Assembly: GCA_038373885.1 (NCBI GenBank)
Contig: JAWZYV010001785.1
Coordinates: 62,001-126,000 of the forward strand
Direction of reading: 5' to 3'
Length of the DNA stretch: 64,000 nucleotides
Source: Cheiracanthium punctorium
Lineage: Eukaryota > Arthropoda > Arachnida > Araneae > Cheiracanthiidae
Made by a program: the position numbers and the translations under genes
Part shown: piece by piece, positions 54,919 to 64,000 of the stretch
Numbering within the stretch: the stretch's first letter is position 1
Layout: every line of letters begins with the position of its first letter
Notes under the pieces: generated by a model
What the model was told of the DNA's origin: nothing
The model's database searches: none
Seen by the model: the letters and a program-made list of their open reading frames with translations, nothing else

Positions 54919-55252
54919 TGCTGACACACACAGCGCAGGTCATCTATGTTGGGAGTTCCGAAATTTGGGAAAACAAGTCTTTAACAGACAGTTTTAAGGA
55001 AAGTTGATCTTCCTGGTTTCACACGAAAAAGTATCGTTTCCAAGAGATTACTGATTGGAAGGTGATGGCGTTCGTTTACGAAAATTATCTTCTCTATGGA
55101 TGTAGAGCTGAAGCTGGCATGCCTTAGGGGAGTTCTTTTTCGTCGGAAATAAGGCATATACCTACCCACTCTGAAAAATTATTCAAAAATTTCTCATCTT
55201 CATATTCCGAGAAAATGGCTATTATAGTCTACTCCCCAAAACAACACATGCT
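54919..55252. other. Non-coding stretch
   Basis: A 62-codon minus-strand frame is open at 54981-55169 but shows no recognisable motif. Nothing else seen. Confidence 0.35.
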
Positions 55253-55661
55253 CAGGACCTGATTACCGCAGAGACAAATTAGGCCGTGGACTAGGGAACA
55301 AGTTTAAGGACCCTCAGAATGATTAAAATTCTTTAGGTTCATTTCTTAAAAAAAAGTAGCACAAGAAACGTTAATGACAATAACTAAAGAGATTGACTTT
55401 TCCAAGACATACCGCAATGCAAAAGTGTTTGTTTGCACTGAATTCAAGGAATAAAACAAACGTGGTCCAAAGCATTATGAAGTATTCATCAATGTGACGT
55501 CATTTGAAGCACAACTTCTGTGCTTTAAAAATTAATGGACTTTTAAGTTAACATTTTTTGGTATTCTGTGTCCAACCTATATGTGTCATCGAGGTATGAA
55601 AGTATAGGTGCCCCCAAAAAGTGCTAAGCCTAGGGTCTCCTAATGTCTTAACCGGGCCCTG
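55253..55661. mobile_element. hAT-type MITE (CAGGGCC family), diverged copy
   Basis: The left end CAGGACCTGATTACC faces the right end TTAACCGGGCCCTG. The flanks CACATGCT and CATATACT agree at 6 of 8 bases, consistent with an old insertion. 409 bp, no coding sequence. Same family as 3930-4480 and 19488-20095. Confidence 0.65.
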
Positions 55662-55859
55662 CATATACTAAGAAATTGGAGGAGAATTGCTTTATTCGTT
55701 TAATGCGTTTCTAGGGACAATAATGAATGGGGGTTTCTGAAAAGCATCAGCTTTATTTACATTCACTGGGATATTCTGGCAGAGTGCGTAATAGAACGAA
55801 TGCAAACCCATGTACCAAGTCTAAAATTAGCTAGTCTATTAGCAGCACTATTCGTAATA

Positions 55860-56110
55860 CAGGGTGTTCCAAAAACACTGATCCACGGTTTTATTCTTTA
55901 AATATTGATCAAAGATGTGTAAAATAAATTAAAAAGTTGCGTAGAAAAGGTAGAGTTTTATGATGCTGCTTGATATTTTCTGGAGACCAAATCTACCTAA
56001 ATACAAAATTAAAATTTTTAAACGCCCTCCGTACAAAAAAAATTCCCTATTGTAAACTGTGCTCCATAAATTAATTAGATGATGAACACAAAACTATAAT
56101 CTGTAACTTG
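55860..56110. mobile_element. Mariner-like end, partial
   Basis: After TA, CAGGGTGTTCCAAAAACACTG begins an arm like 21594-22324 and 30432-31129 (CGTACAAAAAAAATTCCC, GTGCTCCATAAAT). No right end is found within the next kilobase. Confidence 0.5.
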
Positions 56111-56186
56111 TAAAGTTCGATTTTCTCTTCGTCTCTTGTGTTTCTAAGTAAAAAAGAAAAAATTCATAGAAAGAAATAGCAGGTCC

Positions 56187-56350
56187 TGATTATTACCCGG
56201 GCACTCAAAGAAATAAAGGCCAAAAATATTGAGTTTCGACTAATATATGCCTATAAACACAATGATACTGCTGTATATAGGGGGAGAATATTTTAAAAGT
56301 ACATTGGCACAAAAATTTTATAGTTTGGCCTGGCAAAAAGTACGATTTTG
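56187..56350. repeat. CAGGTCCTGATTATT-type repeat, second copy
   Basis: CAGGTCCTGATTATTACCCG, GGGCAC, ATTGAGTTT and GGCACAAAAAT align with 15497-15700. No right end identified. Confidence 0.4.
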
Positions 56351-57787
56351 CAAAAGTTACATTTCTAGGATTGGTTAGTGGGAGAAAGGAAAAAAAAAAA
56401 AGATCTTCAATTTTGTTCGGGAAGTGTTTAAAAATAAATAAATCTTGGTTGGAAAGTAAGTCGATGCATCGTTCACTGAAATGCGAGAAAGTAGAAAGAC
56501 AAGAATTTACAGCACTTTCTTAAAAAACAACAAAAAATTCTGAAGATTTTATATTTTTTTTCAGAGAAAAGTCGTTGAAAGAAACAATTTCTCCTCACCC
56601 GCGATAAATATATAGAACTACAAGGTTTCTTTTTCTCATTTCTTTAAACCGATTCGACGATGTCACGCGACACATTCATAGCGTGATTTACTAAGAAATG
56701 ATCATCTTCATGCTCCAGTTATGTCACACACGCGCGCATACCTGTCGTTTCACAGACTTATCCTGCATTTGTCATATATATGAAGGAATTTACAAACTAA
56801 GCACGAGAGTTTTTCTTCAACAGTCCGAGAAAGCGTAAACGTGCTGACTGCCTCAGTCTTTTAGTCCGAAATTATTTAAAAAAATATTCTACGTCGTATT
56901 TTTGATCAATCGATTAAGTGGCAAAAACTCGTGTGACAATACACCGGAAATAGTATGCTGATGTTTATAATAGTGATACAAATAGTATTGTATACTTCAT
57001 CTCTTCTATCATGCATTAATAGTATAATTTTGATCAATCTTAACATCTGTAAAGTTAATCATTCTGTAATTGAAAATTTTAAAAGTAATTAATCCTTTCT
57101 AGAACTGATTAAGTAATTTATCTGGAATAGATATAATGCACATTTAAAAAATAATAGAATACATTTGTAATGAAAAAAAAAAACAACATGATTATTAGAT
57201 TCCTGTAAACTGAACGCAACCGTTTTCATTTTCAAATTCATTGGTATTTACTTAGTAATATTCTTTCAAAATGTGTGTCCTCAATTATGGGGGTCATGTC
57301 AGAAAGGGTAAAAAGCTAACAAGATGAATCATAACGAACTTACCGAATATAAAACATTTTCAAACACGATTTTACTTGCGCACGAGCTATTGATTAAAAT
57401 ATAATTTATTTGTTTGTTGCCATCGTTTCTAAGAAGCTGGGCAGCGATTCCTCCTTCTGTCCCTATCGTTGCTACCAGGCGTCTGCCTTTGAATGCTTTC
57501 CCGTGGTCCACGTGCAAACGATGGGAGCAAACAAGTTAAGAGCCAAAATATGCGGCACTAAAATGTTTCTGTTTAATCGTCGAGTCCTTATAACATAATC
57601 TGTGTGGGCTTTCTTTAACATCTGTAGATGCTATACAAAATGGTGCTCTTACTTAAAACAGCTCAAAAAACATGTCTAGCAAAAGTGCTTGGCGATCAAA
57701 CTGAGATCCAAAATCAATAACTCATCACTCTAAAACGAAGTGACACTAAAACTAAACAGTTTAATTTAGATACCTAGAGAAAGGAGA
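56351..57787. other. Non-coding stretch
   Basis: I see no gene. Frames at 57329-57598 overlap on opposite strands and contain no motif. Confidence 0.4.
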
Positions 57788-58064
57788 GGCCGATGTAGCA
57801 TAGTTGTTATGGCGATAGTATGGAAATCAGAAGGTTGCGGGTTCAAATACCGACATATCATGGTTTACATGCGGTGCACGTACACATTAAAGCATGGTGT
57901 TGAAATTCTTTTCGGCGGTTGGTAGCACTTCTAGGGGATTCCCCGAACCTTCTAATGAGGACCGAAATTGTGGAGGGAAACTTAAGGAAGGACGCATGTA
58001 GATCTAAACGACGCATTATGCTAAGCGAACGGTCCTCATCAAGCTGGTGAATAAACAAACAAAC
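57788..58064 (+). mobile_element. tRNA-derived SINE (family 2)
   Basis: The head 57788-57862 is tRNA-like: GGCCGATGTAGCATAGTTG gives the A-box region and GCGGGTTCAAATACCG (57837 onward) a good B box. An unrelated 180-bp body follows, containing GATTCCCCGAACC and GACCGAAATTGTGG, and the element ends in an AATAAACAAACAAAC simple repeat, as many SINEs do. No other copy lies in the window. An isolated decayed tRNA pseudogene is the alternative, but the body and tail favour a SINE. Confidence 0.65.
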
Positions 58065-59898
58065 CTACTGGAATGAATCGACCCAGATTGGGTTCATGGG
58101 TAAGAGCCCGCCAGAGGGGTAACACCCAAACCCACTCATTGTTTCCTATCAAAATTTCACAGAGCCACGTTATTTCTGGCCTACATACCATTACACCAGA
58201 CCGTACTTATCTAAATAATTCTCATAATATCCAAGCCATTTAACAGTATGTTGAAAATGCATTATTATTACGCATTGGAAAAATACAATAAAAAAATAAT
58301 ACATCATTCCAATACGGACTGATAGTTACATTCACATAAAAGTAAATTAAGATCTTCGATAGATGACAATTCTACTATGAACAGTCATACTTTAGGAGTT
58401 AAATGGTCTCTAAAGTCATAAGCGTAGCGTTGGAGCTGTGTATGGGGGGTGGGGACAGGAGGGTAAGGTGGCACGTGCTGCCCAACTTCGTTTAGAAAGC
58501 CATTTACTTTAAAACTTTTTTTTTCCAAAAACCTGTAGAAGCTTCACTATACTAACTCTTAAATACGTTGTGTGCATTCCACTCTCCAAAATTTTCGGTC
58601 ACGCCACGCTTATGTCCGAAGCCAATTAACAGTGAAAGCTCAGTTCTACAAAGGGACCTAAGATAAAATTCGTAATTTTGAAAAATTCGTTCCAGCGGAA
58701 CTTCATCAAAACTGAATTTGTACTAATATAATTTTCTTTTAAGAGAAATGCTTAATTTGTTAGGCTGAAATATTCGTTATAGTGAATTTCGCTGTAACGA
58801 GATTTTACCGCATTGGTTCATTTGCGAGAAGTCAAAAATTGGGGAATGGACACTGATGCAGTGACTACTGACTCTTCTCCAAATAATTCGGTTCAAAGGA
58901 GAGTCCCTTTTTCGATACCTGAGGAATTGAATTGAGTAGCACCTCTCTCTCTAGGGGATGGTTGTTACTTTGGTCGGCATTTCACTCTTTAGGAATGACC
59001 AGTCCACTGTTTTTGGTCTCAACGCGAATGCTTAAGCTGATTAGAACAAATACCTTTTTTTTTTTAATCCGCACTCAGGCTCGTATCCGATGATCACGAT
59101 GTTCTAGAGTTCGCAGATGGAAACTCTCGCCATCAACTCGGCAGTAAAGGTTTAACATCATCTACTTCCGTGAAAACCTGAGTCATTGCAACAAGTGTCT
59201 ATGAACACACGTGAGGGTGAACATAACGCCTAGAAGGGGTGGTAAAAGGTGAACAGAGAGAGAAAAAGATCCAACGTCGTTCCACGAGCGCGATAAGAAC
59301 GCTTTGATAATATTCACGGAGCTATGTGGTTATCGGAAGGGCGTCCCCCAACAAAAGCATCGTTTCTCCCCCTCCCCCCCCCAACATATGAATATTTTGA
59401 TAACACTTTGTGGTAAATCTGATAACCAACAGATAAAACAGTGACAGCGTGTCACGGAGGCTCGCAAATATCGTGACCCTAGACTGATTCTGCAGTTCGA
59501 AACTCGAGAAACTTTTTGACACCTCACTAATTCAATAAGAATGAAAAACATACTAACACAGGGTTGCTAGATGTAGCTAACTTTAGGCAGTTCGGCTAAA
59601 TTCAAAAGCTGCTGGCTAATAAAGGAATAATTCTTTTAGACACACATTTTAGCTATTTTTTCTGAAGTTCCATAAGGAGTAACACTATAAATAAATACAT
59701 ATGTATTTTAATTTCCCCACAGGATTTGTTCCAAATTCTTTCCGAAGTGCGTATATGCATGTACTCAACATATCCATAGGCATTCATACATAGAGCTGAA
59801 GCAAACCGCATGTATTCGGTACTAAGATACGGATAATCACTCAGACTCGAAGTAACGAATTGTTACTTTTCGGTTGATATCGTTACTCGATCCGAAGG
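58065..59898. other. Non-coding stretch
   Basis: No gene. A reverse copy of the pogo-like subterminal motif (GAAATATTCGTTATAGTGAA) lies at about 58768. C-run at 59373-59382. Confidence 0.4.
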
Positions 59899-60250
59899 TT
59901 TCGGATCGAGCAGCTTCGAACTTCGAATACAGACTGCCAGGCGAGGCGAACTAGGGGGGAAACAGGTTCCAGTAATCGAGTACTAATATCTTCTGTTATT
60001 TGTTACTGGCAGTTACTGGATATCGGATCGCGGTTTCAAGGAGGAAAATGACTTTCGAGTGTGCATTTCGGATCGACCAGGTTCGAACTTCGAATACAAG
60101 ACTGCGGGAGGGAGAAAATGAATTTCGGTATTTGAGTAATAGTATGTTCCGTTCCGTTACTAGATACCGGAAGTATTATGGATTCTCGCTGTTTGAAGGG
60201 AAAAATCGGTTTCGGTATTTGAGTAGTAGTATGTTCTGGTTGCAATTCGT
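59899..60250. repeat. Degenerate minisatellite with long units
   Basis: GGATCGAGCAGCTTCGAACTTCGAATACAG-like sequence at about 59899 recurs at about 60069 (GGATCGACCAGGTTCGAAC). A second block, TTTCGGTATTTGAGTAATAGTATGTTC at about 60123, recurs at about 60209 and in weaker form at 59965. The units are about 85 and 170 bp apart. The 124-codon frame across it (60000-60374) is probably only a product of the repeats. Confidence 0.5.
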
Positions 60251-61679
60251 TTGTGCCGAGCCGGATGGTATCGTTTTGATGAGGTTTGGAAGAATCCGTA
60301 TGTACCGTTACATTTATGGAGATGGATATACTATCTGCTGCTCTATTGATATGGGTCGTACAATGGGGGGATAGGATCCGGTGTATAGCATGTTCTTATG
60401 CGCAGTTGAACTTTTTTTGCGGGGGGGGGGGAAGGGGGTGTTCTTATAATTGTAGAGGAGCAATACATATAAGAGAAGCATGTTAGTAAGGGGTGCTAAT
60501 TTCGGGCTTTCTAACATTTTGGTACTAAATAGTGGTGCAATCAGAATTCTTTCTTTCAGGGTGGTTCGGAAGCAGGATTGCGAACTTAACTTTTTCTTTT
60601 TTTTTAACTAGAATCGAAATATGAGTAATAAATAACAAATTATTTAAATACACCTTTTAAAAAATATATTTTTATAAAGTAAACGAATTCACACATTTTT
60701 ATTATTTAAAATATTATTTGGAACTAAAAAAATATTTAGCATGGAAACCTAAACACATTTTTTAAGTAATTGTTTAAAAAATATATAAAAAATTGTGAGC
60801 GACCCGGGATTTCTATGCCCACTCCTGCGTAAGCCACTGGTATTAAAATAATTCAATGAAGTTCAGTATGTTTCTAAAATGTCGGCGTTTAGGGGGCTAT
60901 CTGCCCTATTTTATGGTACATTTTATTCCATGAACTCATGGAATACGCATAGCCCGGTGCAACCATTCTTTCTGTATGAAAGGAGTGATAATTTTTGTTT
61001 AAAGAATGCTCTCATATATGCACCCACAGAAGGGGCTAACCCCTTTCATCCCAAAAGTGCAGAAGTAGAACTGGAAATATCTTAAAAATAGGCAATTCTC
61101 ATTGAATAAAACAATTTTAATTTAAAATATGGTAATTTTTAATTTACTTCGAAAAATGGTCCAGCAAAAGAAGTTTTTGATATGAAATAAGAACTCACAA
61201 ATAATAAAGATATTATGCTTTTAGAGACGCAAAGTAGTTGATATCATACTGAGATCCCCTGCCCTGTGAATTTTATATATGTGGCCCAAACCCTGGATCT
61301 CAGTATTCGAGAACCCGCTCCCAGAAAAAACACGAGTCACAAGCTTTCCTTTACACTTTTTATGATAAGAATGAACAGGTTAAACCAGCGTTCAGAATTT
61401 AAAAAAGGGGGGGGTTGAGAAAAAAAAAAGAATGGCATATGTCTTTGGAAGATTTCTATGTGCACTCAGTAATTCGGATAATGTAGCATTGTATAAAACC
61501 ATAAATGTGTATAAAAACAATCTGTAAATCAGAGAAAATAAGCTCTAAATACTACTTTGTACAACTTCGCTAAAAAAAATTCTTTTTGGTTATGGGTTTA
61601 TGTATGGGCGGCATATACCCATAACAACACTGTCCCGGATGTGTTGTTATGGGGCACTATATAACACCCTATTACCGAT
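60251..61679. other. Non-coding stretch with a small foldback
   Basis: No gene. ATACTGAGATCC (61246-61257) pairs exactly with GGATCTCAGTAT (61295-61306). G-run at 60420-60430. Confidence 0.45.
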
Positions 61680-61765
61680 TCTATTAGTAGTAACGAAAGT
61701 AACGAGTAACGAATACTTAGTAACGAATAGCGAACATCTAAGTAACAAATACATACGGATACTCA
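61680..61765. repeat. Degenerate TAACGAA-type tandem repeat
   Basis: AGTAACGAAAGTAACGAG, TAACGAATACTTAG, TAACGAATAGCG and further variants follow each other. A related GAAGTAACGAATTGTTACT lies at about 59849. Confidence 0.55.
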
Positions 61766-62381
61766 TTTTGTCGTTACTTTTACAGCACTATTCATACAGT
61801 TCTGATTCTATTACTGAAGTGTAAATGAATTGTAAATAACTTATTGAAAAAAATTTAAGCAAAATTGTGTCACTGTTGCCAGAGTATTGCATCACATTAG
61901 GGGATCTAAGAATACGTAAACAAAGAATGCATATTTTTTTAGTGGTTATACACTTTATTTGATCTAATCCAGGAAAAATAGAACAAAAAGAAAGAAAATT
62001 ACAGAAGTAAAACTGAATACGAGAGCAGCAAGAGGAACAATTGGCGGGGGTGTTTGTTGAGATTTTAAAAATACCATATTAATTCATTAATTATCTTAAA
62101 TCATCAATTTTATAGATTCCATCTACTTGTAAAAATGCATGATATCTAAAAAGTATTTTTAGTAAATTGACTCAAATTTTAATATTAGCAGTGGTTTGCG
62201 CATTTTGGCAATATTTTTGGTCATCTTTTACTAAAAAAAATCGTTGCTATTCATCTGGTCATTCTCATTCTATGTAATAATCCTGCCTATAAGCATTAAA
62301 AATACCCTTCTCGCAAGAAGAAAGGGAAAAAGAAAACTCTCAAGCTGGTTCTACTGTTGAAACTACCACGGGATATATTAA

Positions 62382-62590
62382 CCCTTAAATGCCTAATACA
62401 CTATAATTTTTTTTTTAATTAAACATGCAATAGAAAGCTTTAAAACCAGAAAATTTTCTAGATTAAATTTTGTAAAATTAAACACACATGAATTTTAAAA
62501 ACTCTGCAACTAAAGCTTCAGTTTTATTTGCTTTATGTTTATGAAACTATATTGGGTTTTTGCCAAAAGGCAACACAAGTCATTTAAGGG
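62382..62590. mobile_element. Possible piggyBac-type MITE
   Basis: TTAA (62378-62381) is followed by CCCTTAAATG, and the partner CATTTAAGGG ends at 62590. The right target site would be TTTG rather than TTAA, so this is a weak call. Non-coding interior. Confidence 0.4.
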
Positions 62591-64000
62591 TTTGCGTAGG
62601 ATTACTTATCGTTTAGTTAGTTGAAAAGCGCCGTTGCAAAATGATGAATATAACAAACCCTTTTCATTTCACGAAATATTTATTAACAGATCTATTATTA
62701 ACGAATCTATAAATACTACCTATTACTTATATTATACAGGTTTCTTTTTCTTAAATGCTCAATTTAAATCCCCCATGGTTCAATCTCGTGAAAAATATCA
62801 AATTGTGTTATCTCGAGCACCTGTTTAGAATTGTACCCATTGCGAATAGGACGTAAATTTCGCGGCACAGTTTATGAATATCATGCAATTTTTTAATGCA
62901 TGAAGTTACGTTTTTGACTGCCGTAAAAGAAACCCAGATAGATGAGTCGGTTCATCTTGGTTATTTCACACAGCTAATTTTCAAAGGGGCACTATGAAAA
63001 CTGATAACGACACGAAAAAAGGTTTTTTTTTTTTTTTTTAAGACTAATGTGGAGGAAAGTTTTGCTCCATTGAAAATGCATCCCAAAAATTGTATTCCCT
63101 TACGGTACCAACTCTCTGTTAGTAAAGCAAGCTTTCTCCGCAGGTGTGTGTGCCTATTGTAACACGTGGTCTGATTCGCGAGTATAATGAAATGAATATT
63201 CATTAAAAAAAGGTTTTCTAACAGGTGAGGCGATAACTGCCTACTACAACACCCTTTTCTCGACAGGAGTCGCGTTTGACAGGAGGTGTCCTTGGGGCGA
63301 CAGCACACAGGTATCGCTCTTTTTTTTCCCTGATGTGCATATGTAAAACGGGACTGACGCAATCAAGCCCGTTTCGCAAATGGGGAAAAAGTTGACAGAG
63401 AATGGTGCTGTGTTATTCAAGAGAGAAAATTATGGTCTTCATTTTGTCCATTTTCCTTTTCGACGCGATACAGGTCTGCTTGGGTTTTACATCTGCTTTG
63501 CGATAACATAAGCCAGCCGTTGAATTATTGAGTAAACGTTAATTTCAATCGAGAATTGGAGTCCAGATTTTTGTTCTTTTTAACGCTTTCTAACAGCAGT
63601 AGAAAAGTCACCATAACTAGGTTGGGGCTAGGGTGGGATAAGTCCATCTATCACTGCAAGAATAGGAGATGGAGCCCCCTTGGATGGGCCAGAGGCGCAG
63701 AGAGCGAAGTCGGGGCCCCGGGGATAAAATCTTTGGGGTCCCTTGCCTATCCAGAAATCCTTTTGATGTCGTATCAGATCAACCATTTATTCCTTACTAA
63801 AATTATGAATCATTTAAAGAAACTTTAAATTAATTGTAATTGGAAAATAATTAATAGAATTAAAATTATTAATTTAAAAGAGTATTATACTTTAATGAAC
63901 ATACATGCTCTAAAAAATACTAACATTTTGTTTTGAAGGTTTCGTCACCTCCATAGAGAAACTGTATTTGAAACGTGTTTCCTCAGTATTGAAAAAATTA
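62591..64000. other. Non-coding stretch to the window end
   Basis: No gene recognised. A 133-codon minus-strand frame (62961-63362) spans a homopolymer run and has no motif. GC-rich CGGGGCCCCGGGG at about 63711-63723 may be the edge of an old DNA element. Confidence 0.35.

Noticed and set aside
60000..60374. 124-codon plus-strand frame
   Set aside because: Coincides with the degenerate minisatellite; repeats in the translation follow the DNA repeats.
62961..63362. 133-codon minus-strand frame near the window end
   Set aside because: Crosses a homopolymer run, has no motif and no splice context.
1..64000. CRISPR arrays, operons or other prokaryotic systems
   Set aside because: No regularly spaced direct repeats with unique spacers, no Shine-Dalgarno-led gene clusters; the repeats present are eukaryotic transposons and microsatellites.

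Overview
This is a eukaryotic, AT-rich, gene-poor window. It looks like the repeat-filled genome of an arthropod or other invertebrate. The repeats are dense (TA) and (GT) microsatellites, long A/T and G/C runs, one Ty3/gypsy LTR retrotransposon, tRNA-derived SINEs, Helitron relics, and many non-autonomous DNA transposons of hAT, piggyBac, Tc1-mariner and pogo type. A chelicerate host is a guess from general resemblance only. I find no bacterial-style genes, no CRISPR array and no host protein gene that I would stand behind. Almost all readable biology here is mobile DNA at different ages.

Layout. 1-7505: an hAT MITE carrying a SINE fragment (1995-2789), then a nested stack of three DNA elements (3161-5234), then a small hAT-like MITE (6631-6813). 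7506-14603: a structurally complete Ty3/gypsy element. It has two 480-bp LTRs that differ at three sites, a gag ORF, and a pol frame with protease, reverse transcriptase, RNase H and integrase in the order of the family. Pol follows gag in the same frame after a single TGA, in the context TGA-CTA and followed by a short palindrome. This is the layout of a stop-codon readthrough element, and I consider it the most interesting coding signal in the window. 14604-31300: more MITEs with clean target-site duplications (TSDs), long-TIR mariner-like elements and SINEs. 31300-46600: two Helitron helicase relics, an inverted pair of repeats with 15-bp units, a pogo-like MITE with an hAT inside it, a long foldback (41640-41942), and a 3.7-kb hAT-type insertion (42840-46585). 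That insertion has a perfect 8-bp duplication and carries other elements. 46600-64000: several SINE copies, hAT and mariner pieces, and degenerate minisatellites.

How the parts work together. Only the LTR element still has an apparently intact coding set: Gag for the particle, Pol for protein processing, DNA synthesis and integration, and LTRs for transcription and polyadenylation. The MITEs and SINEs have no enzymes and would depend on proteins encoded elsewhere in the genome. The Helitron helicase pieces are broken. The nesting gives relative ages: for example, a SINE fragment lies in an hAT MITE, an hAT lies inside another hAT, and a piggyBac-type MITE interrupts a mariner-type terminal repeat.
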